64,000 nucleotides of DNA from Endozoicomonas gorgoniicola (GCF_025562715.2 NZ_JAPFCC010000001.1:62001-126000); one strand, 5' to 3'. Shown: positions 17,171 to 26,252, numbered from the stretch's first letter. Notes: generated by a model not told the origin, from the letters alone. Numbers and translations are program-made.

Positions 17171-17741
17171 TGTTGCACCAGCGTTGAAGAAAATTCCACA
17201 ACTCAAGGCAACCGATATTCTGGTTCGGTATCAGCAGGAGCCGGATTTCAAAAAATCCATTAACAAAGACCTGTCACCTGTCCAGCTGATTAACCAGTTA
17301 TACGACGCAAAGCAGTGGCAGGAGGTGGTCGTGTTTTTATGCCACAGCCTGTTTGCCCGGGAAGTCATCTGGTGGGGGTATTGTTGTATTGAAACCGTGC
17401 AGGATACGTTGTCTGCTGAACAACAGCGGAGCCTCCAGGTGGTTTATCAGTGGTTAACGGACAGTACCGAGCCCCATCGGCGCCTGGCGGAAATAGAAGT
17501 GAAAAAAATCGGTCTGGATAATGCCTGCGGCTGGCTGGCACAGGCGGTGTTCTGGAGTGGGGGGAGCATTACCCCGCTGAATGCGCCTGAAAGCCCGGCA
17601 CCGGCTTACCTGTACAGTCATGCGGTAGCGGGAGCCATCTGTCTGGCGGCATTACTGCCTGATGGCAAACAGGGAGAAAAACGGTACAAACAGTTTATTA
17701 AGCTGGGTCTCAACATAGCTGCCGGTGGCAGCGGGAGGTAA
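17163..17741 (+). CDS. T6SS-associated protein, DUF6931-like (tentative)
   Basis: A 192-residue predicted cytoplasmic protein from ATG 17163, reading LIVAPALKKIPQLKATDIL at the start. Longer starts at 17115 and others lie inside the 16-bp repeat array and would translate repeat sequence, so the last repeat unit (GGAG at 17152-17155 plus ATG) is the likelier start. The helical sequence with QLINQLYDAKQWQEVVVFLCHSL and a late hydrophobic helix resembles a family I remember as DUF6931, often found between vgrG and PAAR genes. It ends two bases before the PAAR gene. A chaperone or adaptor role in loading cargo is a guess from position. No catalytic motif is visible. Confidence 0.6.
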   Translation: MLIVAPALKKIPQLKATDILVRYQQEPDFKKSINKDLSPVQLINQLYDAKQWQEVVVFLCHSLFAREVIWWGYCCIETVQDTLSAEQQRSLQVVYQWLTDSTEPHRRLAEIEVKKIGLDNACGWLAQAVFWSGGSITPLNAPESPAPAYLYSHAVAGAICLAALLPDGKQGEKRYKQFIKLGLNIAAGGSGR

Positions 17742-17743
17742 AG

Positions 17744-18040
17744 ATGGGGCCTGCTGCCAGAGTTCTCGATATGCACATCTGCCCCATGCAGACACCGGCA
17801 GTTGTTCCCATTCCCCATGTAGGCGGCCCTCTGTTGCCCATGCCGTCAACGGTTTTGATAGGCGGCCTGCCGGCAGCAGGTGTCGGGCAACCGTGTGTTT
17901 GTGTCGGGCCGCCCGATGTTGTAGTAATGGGCAGTTTAACGGTATTCATGAATGGTCGTCCGGCGGCGCGTATAGGCGATGAGACCGCCCACGGTGGCGT
18001 TATTGTTTCGGGCTGGCCTACCGTAATCGTTGGAGGTTGA
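17744..18040 (+). CDS. PAAR-domain spike-tip protein
   Basis: PAAR proteins sharpen the VgrG spike and often attach effectors. The 98-residue product is a bare PAAR domain: repeated Pro-Ala-Ala-Arg-like motifs (MGPAARVLDMHICPM, FMNGRPAARIGDETAHGG) and metal-ligand His and Cys residues (HICPM, GDETAHGG). There is no fused toxin domain, so any cargo must bind without covalent linkage, perhaps the product of the next gene. A strong GGGAGGT site immediately precedes the ATG, which lies two bases after the previous stop. Confidence 0.92.
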   Translation: MGPAARVLDMHICPMQTPAVVPIPHVGGPLLPMPSTVLIGGLPAAGVGQPCVCVGPPDVVVMGSLTVFMNGRPAARIGDETAHGGVIVSGWPTVIVGG

Positions 18041-18147
18041 CAGGTAGCCTCCATCCGTACAACCCTGCCTTGCCTGGTACTTTGTTTTATGACGTTTAAC
18101 TGGTCAGTCAACGCAATAGAATAGCTAATAACTGCGATTGGTATTAT

Positions 18148-18843
18148 ATGAGGTTCCGGGTCATGTTGAGAAAGTGGAGTCAAAGAAGAAACCTGGTCAG
18201 TGAAGCGAATACACTGCTTTTGACCAAGCCCCTCTTCTTTCAGAATACGACCTTATTGACGGGAGCCCGTCAGACGGCACCGGGCCGTCGAGGTGAGAAT
18301 CGATTTTATGGTTATGCTTTCAAACCAGATGATCTCGATATTTCTGATGCCTTTAGCAAAGGTTTTTTTCCAAGGTATCTCGATGGGCCTTCCAGAGAAA
18401 TGAGAGATATGATGGTTCCCAGACCCCGTAACCTTTCTGGTGAGGTGGTTATTCAGTCTTATATTTGCCATTACGCTGCCTGTCAGTCCTATTTATTCTG
18501 TAATATCTATCTGGTAGACCTCAGGGAGGTCGGGGGCATTGTCCGGGGGCCGTCAAATCCGCGTTTTGCAACACATCCCAGTGTCATGCCAGCAGACAGA
18601 GACGGTTACAGGTCGGGGGACGGGGCATTTGAGTATTTTCCCTTTACCCGGCAGTTGTATCGACTGGAAACCCTGGCGCCTGTTCCTGGTGAGGCGGTGA
18701 TAGGGATGGTGACATGCTCTACTACCCGTTCACCTGTATCCCGGCTTAAACTTCATGTTAACCCGGGGTACAAGGAGGGACTGGAAGGAACCAGAGACAT
18801 TGTAGATTTATTTAATGGGGAAAGTAGCTGGGTTATGGTATAG
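18148..18843 (+). CDS. Unknown protein after PAAR; weak ADP-ribosyltransferase-like pattern, possible T6SS cargo
   Basis: A 231-residue protein with no family I can name confidently. It closes the vgrG-PAAR group, the usual place for a cargo toxin. Three segments follow the order seen in ADP-ribosyltransferase toxins: RFYGYAFKPDD..FSKGFFPR at residues 52-76 (compare the YR.D.R.P...GF start), IQSYICHYAA..YLFCNIYLVDL at 102-124 (compare the STS strand), and RLETLAPVPGEAVIGMV at 172-188 (compare the ExE loop followed by IP..I.G). The expected catalytic Arg is Gly55 here, so the fold may be inactive or the likeness coincidental. No immunity gene is recognisable. ATG 18163 with GAGG upstream is an alternative start. 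Confidence 0.55.
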   Translation: MRFRVMLRKWSQRRNLVSEANTLLLTKPLFFQNTTLLTGARQTAPGRRGENRFYGYAFKPDDLDISDAFSKGFFPRYLDGPSREMRDMMVPRPRNLSGEVVIQSYICHYAACQSYLFCNIYLVDLREVGGIVRGPSNPRFATHPSVMPADRDGYRSGDGAFEYFPFTRQLYRLETLAPVPGEAVIGMVTCSTTRSPVSRLKLHVNPGYKEGLEGTRDIVDLFNGESSWVMV

Positions 18844-18866
18844 ACGCGGCCGATCCGGGGAGTCCG

Positions 18867-21800
18867 TTAATGGCGGATCTGTTGCGGCAAGTTGATTTTC
18901 ATATAAATTTCCTGGATGAAAGGTGTTCTCCTCCGATCCATATCCAGTTCCAGCCTGGCATCATATCCTTTATAGCGATACCTCAGCTCAGTCCGGTTAC
19001 CGTTCTGCCATTGCTGACAGTCGAATACAAAACGTAACCATGCCCAACTACCGGAATAGCTCTGCTGTGACAGTTTCAGGCTACTGTCCAGCATAGAAAC
19101 AGTCACCTGTTCAGTGTCATCACTGGGCCAGAGCCGTTGTTGCCAGAGTTGTGGGCCGTGCTTGTATACAAAGCGACCATTGTTGTCTCTTATGGAAAAC
19201 TCCGTGGCCTCTGGCGTTAGCTCGGTACAGCGCATGCGGTATTTAATCTGTAAAGTACCATCTGCATTAAACAGGCTCTGTTGCAGAGTTCTGACATTAT
19301 CCAGCTGCTTAAGGAATTGTTTTCCCAACCCGAGTTTCTGTCCCCGTATCGTTTTAAGCTGCCAGCCGGTATTGGTGTTGAGAATAAAAGGTTGAAGAAC
19401 AGATGTCGTGTAGTTGTCATGCAGTCCTTTTGGTTTAAAGAAATCAATAAAGTCTATCATCCGGCTGTTGCTGCTGGCCCTGGCTGAAAGAGGAAAACGT
19501 TGGTTAAGGTACTGGCTGTAAAAGCTGTAGACGCTAAGTTGCCACTGGTCTTGTGCATATTTTGAGGCACCAGCCATAATCTGCTGCCAGTACTGTCTGG
19601 CAATCTGTTCAAACCATTTTGCGGCAATGGTTTTGCTGTTTGCTGTCAGCTGCCAGAGGGCGGGTAGCTCAACGTCTTTGTCTTCAACCACTTGAACCGC
19701 CTGTTCATACATAGCTACATTCTGGTTGTAGTGTGTACTGATACTTTGTAGCTTTTTGACGATGGCAGACAGCACCGGTACCAGGGTATCGGCCTGTAGT
19801 TTTTCAAATCCGACGTAGTCAGCGAATGCCTGATTAACGATGGCGGGGTTGTCCGGCGGTACGGGCCGGCCCCTGGCTGCTCCGGAAATAACAGCTTCTG
19901 CCCGCTGGGCTGCCATACTGAGGTTTTCTGCTCTTGCAGACTGGGTAGCGGTTGCCAGTTTTTTACTGGCTGCAACCGGATTGATTGAGTCGTCTGCCAG
20001 CTGGGTTTCACTGGCTACCGTTGCCATCAGACTGAACAGAGGGGCGCGTTCGCCTGAGTAAAGGTTCGACAGCTGATTGCAGAGCTGTGCCAGTGTGGTG
20101 GCCGGACGAAGCTCGATGCGATCCAGCAGTTTTTGCCATGCCCGGATGTAATCCTGAAAATATAACTCTCTCACTTTGGCGCTGACACGGCTTAATTCAA
20201 CCGCAGAAAACGCTGGCAACCCCCTGCTGATACGGCTCAGGTTACTCAGTTCCTGCTTCAGCATTGACGACAGAGGTGACAGATCGAGAGTTTTGTATTG
20301 ACTGCGGGTATAAAGCCGGGGAAGTCCAGACTCGTTCTTTTCATTTTTAAGTACAAAGTACTGGTCAAAGTCATCGCCAAACAACTCTTTCATTGTGATC
20401 GTTCCCTGGTGTTGTGGCAATGCAATGATATGGTCGTATATCACTTTTTCGTCCAGTTGCCCGCTGAGGGACTGCCTTGAACGGTCAATTAAAGCGATAT
20501 CGGGCTTGATATGTGTATTTTTCAGCTTCCAGAGATCCTTTAACAACAGCGACAGCTGACTCTGGTTGGTGGTTTCCAGTACCCTCTCCTTTGCCAGTAA
20601 GCCCAGGATATGGCTTTCGAGCAGTTGGGTATCCCGAATATCCGGTTTGAACAGCATCAGGTAAAGTTGTAGTGAATCAAACAGTGTCCTGCTGTTTTGT
20701 TCTTCTGCATACTCCAGCTGATCGCGCAACATTCTGGCCAGAGGTTTGAGCAGGCGAAGTTGCAGCTGGAACTGGTAGGCATCATTGATTTGCCGGGTCT
20801 GGTTCCAGTCCATCAGTCCAAGATGGTAGAAGGCAGTTTTTGTCTCCTGGTAGCTGTCGTTAAGTTCTTTGAGTCTACTGAGGGGGGAGATGGCGTCAGC
20901 AAGGTTGTTATTATTGTTGTTATCCAGTTGACGGATCGCAAACCGGTAATCCCGAATCGTTGTTTGCTGCTGATGAAGTAGTCCTTGATTGTATCCGATC
21001 TGCTGCCAGCAAAATCCCAGACCTGCGAGCAACATAAAGACCAGTACAACAATGGATGCAGCTGTCTTAAACTGCCAGATTTTGCGTGCGATGGGGTTTT
21101 CACCCACGTCTCCCATGTTATTAAAAATAATCCGGTTGAAAAATTGCTGGTTGAACAGACTTTGGGTGTTCTGTATCTCCGGGCTTTCCGATAATGCGGT
21201 GAAGCCGTGAATACGTGCCAGTTCTGAAGCCAGCAGGTTGATGCTGACACCCTTATTGCCGATGGAACTGAACCAGACGCCTCTCAGCAGGGGTGTCGGG
21301 ATATGGGGTTGAGGCTGAAACAGTTCTTCACAGAAAAAACGTAGTCGCTCTCCCAGAAGTGAAAACTGCAGGCAGTAACGCATAATTGCCCGGCGTGCAT
21401 TGCCGTCTTTTTCGTTCTGCAGGATCGTGGGCAATAACGAACACAGCTCCTGATGGCAAAGGTTGAATGCCTGGTAAAAGTGGTCGGAACGATAACCTTC
21501 CTGCAGGGAAAACCCCCAGGGCATCACCTGTTTCTGCTGACTGCAGTTCCGAAAAAATTCAGTAAAGCCATTCAGCCTGTCAGCCTGTGTTAACAGGAAC
21601 CATGTGGGCAGTTGTAATCTGAAGTGCCGGTTTAGTTCCATCAGTCGCCAGCGCAGCTGCCTTGCCAGTTCCATTAAACCGAAGGGCTGCCGAACCACCA
21701 GCTGCTCGGAAGACAGCATCGTTATAACAGAGGTTAAGGGACGCCGGGGTCGCTTTCTTTTCAGTAGCCTGATCAGGGAATGCCACAGTTCTTCCGCCTG

Positions 21801-22292
21801 TGACTCTTTGTTCAGGAGGTAGTAGTGACCAGTCAGTTCGATGATGACCGCAGACTCACCCAGCCAGAACACAATACCGGAACGCAGATCGACCGCCTTG
21901 CCGCTGATGCGCTCATAACCTGCGTCGATCAGCCACCCTGATTTGCCCGACCCATCGGGACCCAGCAGTATCAGCCAGGGCAGGGCATAAGGGTTACTGC
22001 CATGGCGCTGATGCAACTTTTTCCACAGTTGCTTCCAGTCTTCGTTCAGTTTCTGTTTACGTTGCTGTTCGTCCTGTTCTATGACGTGTTCTTTTTGTGC
22101 TGACATTGAATAGTGCCGGCGCAGGTATTTCCAGAGGCAGTAAAGCGACCAGGGCACTATCAGCAGTAGTGTGATCAGGATCTGCCAGAAAAGTGACAGC
22201 CAGGCAAAGGTATCACCAGCCCATAAGGGCAGTAGCCATACCAGCAGCAGAACAACGGTGAGAGCGAATACTATCAGGATGTTTTTATTCAT
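18867..22292 (-). CDS. tssM: T6SS membrane-complex protein TssM (IcmF)
   Basis: TssM spans the inner membrane and, with TssL and the lipoprotein TssJ, forms the envelope channel that docks the baseplate. The 1141-residue product has two N-terminal membrane segments (about residues 5-25 and 30-54), a cytoplasmic NTPase-like domain with Walker A GPDGSGKS at residues 111-118, a third membrane segment (TAASIVVLVFMLLAGLGF, about residue 410) and a long periplasmic part ending in the TssJ-binding C-terminal beta domain (GSWAWLRFVFDCQQW, ELRYRYKGYDARLELD). It overlaps tssL by four bases and is the last gene of the minus-strand half. Confidence 0.94.
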   Translation of the reverse strand: MNKNILIVFALTVVLLLVWLLPLWAGDTFAWLSLFWQILITLLLIVPWSLYCLWKYLRRHYSMSAQKEHVIEQDEQQRKQKLNEDWKQLWKKLHQRHGSNPYALPWLILLGPDGSGKSGWLIDAGYERISGKAVDLRSGIVFWLGESAVIIELTGHYYLLNKESQAEELWHSLIRLLKRKRPRRPLTSVITMLSSEQLVVRQPFGLMELARQLRWRLMELNRHFRLQLPTWFLLTQADRLNGFTEFFRNCSQQKQVMPWGFSLQEGYRSDHFYQAFNLCHQELCSLLPTILQNEKDGNARRAIMRYCLQFSLLGERLRFFCEELFQPQPHIPTPLLRGVWFSSIGNKGVSINLLASELARIHGFTALSESPEIQNTQSLFNQQFFNRIIFNNMGDVGENPIARKIWQFKTAASIVVLVFMLLAGLGFCWQQIGYNQGLLHQQQTTIRDYRFAIRQLDNNNNNNLADAISPLSRLKELNDSYQETKTAFYHLGLMDWNQTRQINDAYQFQLQLRLLKPLARMLRDQLEYAEEQNSRTLFDSLQLYLMLFKPDIRDTQLLESHILGLLAKERVLETTNQSQLSLLLKDLWKLKNTHIKPDIALIDRSRQSLSGQLDEKVIYDHIIALPQHQGTITMKELFGDDFDQYFVLKNEKNESGLPRLYTRSQYKTLDLSPLSSMLKQELSNLSRISRGLPAFSAVELSRVSAKVRELYFQDYIRAWQKLLDRIELRPATTLAQLCNQLSNLYSGERAPLFSLMATVASETQLADDSINPVAASKKLATATQSARAENLSMAAQRAEAVISGAARGRPVPPDNPAIVNQAFADYVGFEKLQADTLVPVLSAIVKKLQSISTHYNQNVAMYEQAVQVVEDKDVELPALWQLTANSKTIAAKWFEQIARQYWQQIMAGASKYAQDQWQLSVYSFYSQYLNQRFPLSARASSNSRMIDFIDFFKPKGLHDNYTTSVLQPFILNTNTGWQLKTIRGQKLGLGKQFLKQLDNVRTLQQSLFNADGTLQIKYRMRCTELTPEATEFSIRDNNGRFVYKHGPQLWQQRLWPSDDTEQVTVSMLDSSLKLSQQSYSGSWAWLRFVFDCQQWQNGNRTELRYRYKGYDARLELDMDRRRTPFIQEIYMKINLPQQIRH

Positions 22293-23260
22293 AACCAGAA
22301 GCCTGCCGGACTTAAGGGAAGCGGCAGAACAGAGCTTACCGGAAGAACGTCATTCCCATGCAGATGGGAATCCACCACGAACAGTGGATCCCCGCCTGCG
22401 CGGGGATGACAATGGTATATTCTTGTCAGCTTATTCCCTGAGACTGTGCAGGTGAAGCTGGCGGGTTGAGGGGGGTAAGCTGAGTCCGGCACGAACCGGG
22501 CTGAATGTGGAACAGTCAGTAAACGCAGACTGTCGCTGTAATCCTGGTTTGCGTTTTTGATCCAGACATGAGTCAACACGCCACAGGTCACCAGAATAGC
22601 CAGTATGATCGGAAGAAAACGCAGGGAGTATGCCTGACGAAGAGGGCGAAATGGACTGGCTTTTACTGGCAGTGACGGTAAAGGGTTTTCGCCCCGGTAT
22701 TTGCAGATGTCCTCGTACAAGTCACTGCATAATTGCGCCAGTGCATGCCCATCGGTTTTCATATACCTGCCTTTAAACCCAAGACGAAGGAGTACATAAA
22801 GCAGCTCAATGAAGTCAATCATACGACGGGTATTTTGACGGGCCTGTTCCAGCAGGATAAAAAAGACTTCTCCGGCATTGCGTTGTTTGAAAAGCTGAGC
22901 CACAAGACTGTGATTTTCCCAGTAGGCAGCCTGCCCCCAGCTGGTATTCATGATCTCTTCATCAAAGGCAGCACACAGGGCATAACAGGCTTTTTCCATC
23001 AACCGGGGTGAGTAGTCAGAACGCAGACCGTTGTTGTGTAACTGGCTCATACATTTCAACAGGTACTGGTGTAACTCAGGCAGGTTGTGGCTGTTTTTCT
23101 GTTGCGACAAGGTGGTCAGAATAGCCAGCAGTTCCGCAGACAGGTTGATCAGCGGGTTGTTGGTTGCAGAAAAATGGGTCAGCAGGTCTTTCGTATCTAC
23201 GCACTGGCTCTGTTCAGAAGAAATCCTGCCCCCGGTATTCGTTTTGTCCCCGGTACTCAT
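22289..23260 (-). CDS. tssL: T6SS membrane-complex protein TssL (DotU/IcmH), tail encoded by a repeat
   Basis: TssL is a C-tail-anchored inner-membrane protein that links the membrane complex to the baseplate. The start at 23260 (MSTGDKTNTG) is favoured by GGAG eight bases upstream; a frame from 23293 lacks this. The domain core shows ACYALCAAFDEEIMNTSWGQ and LCSDLYEDICKYRGENP of the DotU family, then one membrane segment LPIILAILVTCGVLTHVWI. After a short periplasmic part the last about 40 residues come from the dispersed repeat (YHCHPRAGGDP and following), which is not family sequence. About 323 residues. Stop and tssM start overlap (ATGA). Confidence 0.9.
   Translation of the reverse strand: MSTGDKTNTGGRISSEQSQCVDTKDLLTHFSATNNPLINLSAELLAILTTLSQQKNSHNLPELHQYLLKCMSQLHNNGLRSDYSPRLMEKACYALCAAFDEEIMNTSWGQAAYWENHSLVAQLFKQRNAGEVFFILLEQARQNTRRMIDFIELLYVLLRLGFKGRYMKTDGHALAQLCSDLYEDICKYRGENPLPSLPVKASPFRPLRQAYSLRFLPIILAILVTCGVLTHVWIKNANQDYSDSLRLLTVPHSARFVPDSAYPPQPASFTCTVSGNKLTRIYHCHPRAGGDPLFVVDSHLHGNDVLPVSSVLPLPLSPAGFWL
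22349..22410. repeat. Dispersed two-hairpin repeat, copy A, inside the tssL 3-prime end
   Basis: Two small stem-loops (stems ATTCCCAT/ATGGGAAT and GATCCCCGC/GCGGGGATG) lie back to back, and the whole element starts GTCAT and ends ATGAC. It resembles the dispersed palindromic repeats that read as HPRAGGDP in protein frames. A second copy with a different left hairpin is at 34701-34774. This copy is read in frame as the end of TssL. Confidence 0.85.
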
Positions 23261-23274
23261 GATAAAGGCTCCGG

Positions 23275-24612
23275 TTAGCGAATGACAAAGCACTCAATGT
23301 TAGTATCTTCTGGCATCTGTTCGTCGATATGCAGTGCCAGCTTGTCACGGGTTCGGATCATTTCCTGCCACAAATCGTCTCCTGTATCGATTTCAAAATA
23401 CACAGTATTTGGCTGAATTCTCAGTTCCAGGGGGACTGCTGGCAGTGGATTCAGGGGAACAGCTGACAGGGCGTTGCGTACCCGCTCTGCAATACGGTTG
23501 TGACCACAGAGTTTAGCCGCTGATATAAAGTTTGTGCGTGTTACCTGAGAACCCAGGCTGGAGGAAACCGCAAGAATAAAACGTCCGTCGTTAAACAGGG
23601 TGCGGTCATCAATCTGGCAACGTAATAAACGACGGCGCTTGTACAGGCTTTTATCCCAGCTTAAGGTCACAACCTTATCCTTGCTGGCCTGACGCAGGTT
23701 CAGCAACAGGCAGGAAATGACGGGAGCGAAAGAGGTGTATATGTTGTGTTCATCGAACACCGGAAAGTCGGGAGACAGGGTGGTGGTAAAGGTGGACAGA
23801 TCGGCAGCCATCAAAACGAGGCAGTGGTAAAGGTGCGCAGCGCTGATGCCGGCCTTATGCTCAATCTGCTTCAGCCAGGCACCATAACGATTCAGGGACT
23901 GCAGCCACATATAGGCAATCTGCATGGTCTGAAAACTTTTCTGCTCACCCTCAAGCCCGATCTGTGCCGCAATCTGGGCTGCACGTTGTTGCATCAGGGC
24001 CTGTATGTTCTGTACCTGCTCAAGCAGGTAGCGGGAAACCCGGTAGTCCATGCAGCGGGGGATAAAGGTTCTGTCCAGCAGGATCTCGCTATCGGAATTG
24101 AACTCCTGTATGCGTGCAACAGCCAGAGTCGTGTAGTCGTCCAGTGGTTCACTGTCCAGCATCAGGCTGGGGTTCAGAATACAGAGTTCCAGTTCAACGG
24201 CATCGTTGTCGTGGTTTGTGCTGTCGTGGACGGTGTGGTCAAAGCTTTTGTTTCGTATGGCGCTGGAAAGCTGCTCTGTTGTTGCCGTGTCAACCTGGTT
24301 TGAACGTAACAGTGGCAGTACCAGGTAAACCGTAGCTCCGGCATTGGCGCTTTCAATATCCCGGATCAGGTTGTCAGTCAGCTCGAAAGGTGTCCCGTCA
24401 GGAAACAGCCCACAGGCTTCACGCAGGAACAGCTTGCCGGCTTTGAGCTGATCGGTATCAATACGCAGACTGGTGAAGCCAGCCAGCCCCGGATGTTTAA
24501 GACTGATCAGCTGGCGGCTGTGGTGTTCAAGGTAGCGTTCCTGCTGCTGGAAATGCTGGGGGCTTAAAAACATCCCTTCCTGCCAGACAACTTTATCAAA
24601 CGTGTGATTCAT
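23275..24612 (-). CDS. tssK: T6SS baseplate protein TssK
   Basis: TssK connects the baseplate to the TssLM membrane complex. The 445-residue product starts with the family signature (KVVWQEGMFLSPQHFQQQER) and ends in the usual FEIDTGDDLWQEMIRTRDKLALHI segment. The shoulder domain includes a long central helical part (about residues 190-290). Length is normal. It lies between tssJ and tssL, 14 bases before the tssL start, so the membrane-side genes form one transcription unit beginning at fha. Confidence 0.93.
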   Translation of the reverse strand: MNHTFDKVVWQEGMFLSPQHFQQQERYLEHHSRQLISLKHPGLAGFTSLRIDTDQLKAGKLFLREACGLFPDGTPFELTDNLIRDIESANAGATVYLVLPLLRSNQVDTATTEQLSSAIRNKSFDHTVHDSTNHDNDAVELELCILNPSLMLDSEPLDDYTTLAVARIQEFNSDSEILLDRTFIPRCMDYRVSRYLLEQVQNIQALMQQRAAQIAAQIGLEGEQKSFQTMQIAYMWLQSLNRYGAWLKQIEHKAGISAAHLYHCLVLMAADLSTFTTTLSPDFPVFDEHNIYTSFAPVISCLLLNLRQASKDKVVTLSWDKSLYKRRRLLRCQIDDRTLFNDGRFILAVSSSLGSQVTRTNFISAAKLCGHNRIAERVRNALSAVPLNPLPAVPLELRIQPNTVYFEIDTGDDLWQEMIRTRDKLALHIDEQMPEDTNIECFVIR

Positions 24613-24626
24613 GGGTTCGCTGCTTT

Positions 24627-24677
24627 GTTATTTGCTGAATATGGTTATTTGCTGGGTATGGTTATTTGCTGGGTGTG
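24627..24677. repeat. 17-bp repeat in three copies at the tssJ-tssK junction
   Basis: Units GTTATTTGCTGAATATG, GTTATTTGCTGGGTATG and GTTATTTGCTGGGTGTG start at 24627, 24644 and 24661. The last contains the tssJ stop and final codons on the minus strand, so the other two are duplicated copies of the tssJ end inserted before tssK. Confidence 0.93.
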
Positions 24678-25135
24678 GACACCAGTCGTAAGCGGTTTTC
24701 CTCGATAACCAGCGCCAAAGAGTTGTTTGCGCCTTTTGTTATGGCTTCAACAGCAGAGGCCATGGCACTGTTGTAGCTGGCAAATTCGCCAAGAACCCCA
24801 ATGTAGCGGGTGGCACTGTTGAGTTGAAAAGTCTGTTTACGGTGTTCGCCGGGATGGAGTACGGGAAGCTGATGTTTTTTGATCAGGCTGTCCTGCAATG
24901 TGTTGCCGTCTTTCAGGTAGATATCCAGAAAATCCGCCTGTTCAAATAAGGTTTTGCTACTGAGTTCATACAGGCGGGTCTGTAACGGTGTCGGCAGTCC
25001 CGATCCCATACGATTGATATCGTAGGCTGCGCTGATATCCAGAGTCAGGATGGTTGGAGACGGTTTCGAGCGGCAGCCAAACAGAAGTACGACAACCATG
25101 ATCAATACAAAGGCGGTTTTTTTACGTTCCATCAT
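24662..25135 (-). CDS. tssJ: T6SS outer-membrane lipoprotein TssJ
   Basis: TssJ anchors the T6SS membrane complex to the outer membrane by binding the TssM C-terminus. The 157-residue product has a lipoprotein signal peptide (MMERKKTAFVLIMVVVLLFGC) with lipobox cysteine at residue 21, and the TssJ strand pattern LTLDISAAYDINRMG, LQTRLYELSSKTLFEQADF, HPGEHRKQTFQL and TRYIGVLGEF. It overlaps the end of fha by 14 bases; an ATG three bases later is possible. Its 3-prime end seeded a 17-bp repeat. Confidence 0.92.
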   Translation of the reverse strand: MMERKKTAFVLIMVVVLLFGCRSKPSPTILTLDISAAYDINRMGSGLPTPLQTRLYELSSKTLFEQADFLDIYLKDGNTLQDSLIKKHQLPVLHPGEHRKQTFQLNSATRYIGVLGEFASYNSAMASAVEAITKGANNSLALVIEENRLRLVSTPSK

Positions 25136-26252
25136 CGTTGCTCCTGAATAGCTGTTCCTGTTCCTTTAAGGCTTGACGGAAGCGTTGCAGAAACAGTAGC
25201 CGGTAGCGTTTGCTGACCATCAGTTCCTGATAGTAGTACTGGTAGTTGGGCAGGAAATCCGCATTTGGTGATGCGTCTGATGGTGCGTCAGGCTGCCAGC
25301 GAAAGTGTTGTCGTATCCGGCTTGTTCGCTGGGTGTCGGTGACCGGCGATGAAGCAGTGACGGATTGTCTGAACTGTTCAGCCAGCTGGTCCGGGCAAAA
25401 ATCTTCGATGGCCTGATCAAGCGCTGACAGCATCGCCTTGCAGATAGATCGTTGTTGTGTGGCTGGTGTATCGGGGGAGGCTGTTGCGTGGTCACCTGAG
25501 CCTGGTGGTTGGGAGTAAATGCGCGGAATCTGTGTCAGCACGGGACGACTGCCCTGTGAATACAGGCAGGATTCATCTGGCTCCTGAGGCTGGGTAATTT
25601 TTCCGTACCAGAGTCCCCTGTGTATGCTCCAGTCATTATCCAGATCGTCTGGTTCTGTCAGTATATCAATCAGTGGTTTTTGATCAGGGGCAAGGTTCAG
25701 GCTGGTCGCCGTAGCGAGATCCGTCAGCGGCCTGTCGGCTCCGGACATAGAGACATCTACATTCCCGTTTTCAGTTTGACTGTCCTTTGATGCGGGTTTT
25801 CTGGCAAAGGGATCATCAAGGGCTTCTTCGTCTTCCTCCACTGAGCTGGTGGGTGTGAGCGCGTATTGTTCCGGTGCCTGATCTTCTGTCACTGTCAGCA
25901 CAGGCGTGTCCAGCAGACCTGTGGTGCCCAGCCAGGGGCTGAAATCACTGGCTGCCAGTTGATAGTCACCACAGGAAAGAATGTCGCCGTCGCTTAATAG
26001 GAGTCTCTGCCGGGCCTGAACCGGTACTTCGACCTGGTTAATATGCAAAGGAAGGTCACTCAGGTTTTCCACGTACCAGAGCGAGTCTTCACGAGTCAGG
26101 CGGGCGTGTTGATCAGCAACACGGTTCTGACGATCGGGTAACCGGATCTGGCAGGAGTCTGACTGACCGATAAGCAGCTCCTCGGCATTCAGCGAGTGGC
26201 TCAGGCTGGCAACCTGTTCTCCTTCAGGCACACTGATGATCATAAACTGCAT
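25122..26252 (-). CDS. T6SS-associated FHA-domain protein (Fha/TagH-like)
   Basis: A 376-residue protein with an N-terminal forkhead-associated domain (about residues 1-105: ELLIGQSDSCQIRLPDRQ, QHARLTREDSLWYVENLS, LHINQVEVP), a long acidic Pro/Asp-rich linker and a C-terminal helical part (KRYRLLFLQRFRQALKEQEQLF) like the end of TagH/ImpI proteins. FHA proteins often control T6SS assembly by binding phosphothreonine, but I see no PpkA kinase or PppA phosphatase in the window, so regulation by phosphorylation would need genes elsewhere. It is the first gene of the fha-tssJKLM unit. Confidence 0.85.
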   Translation of the reverse strand: MQFMIISVPEGEQVASLSHSLNAEELLIGQSDSCQIRLPDRQNRVADQHARLTREDSLWYVENLSDLPLHINQVEVPVQARQRLLLSDGDILSCGDYQLAASDFSPWLGTTGLLDTPVLTVTEDQAPEQYALTPTSSVEEDEEALDDPFARKPASKDSQTENGNVDVSMSGADRPLTDLATATSLNLAPDQKPLIDILTEPDDLDNDWSIHRGLWYGKITQPQEPDESCLYSQGSRPVLTQIPRIYSQPPGSGDHATASPDTPATQQRSICKAMLSALDQAIEDFCPDQLAEQFRQSVTASSPVTDTQRTSRIRQHFRWQPDAPSDASPNADFLPNYQYYYQELMVSKRYRLLFLQRFRQALKEQEQLFRSNDDGT

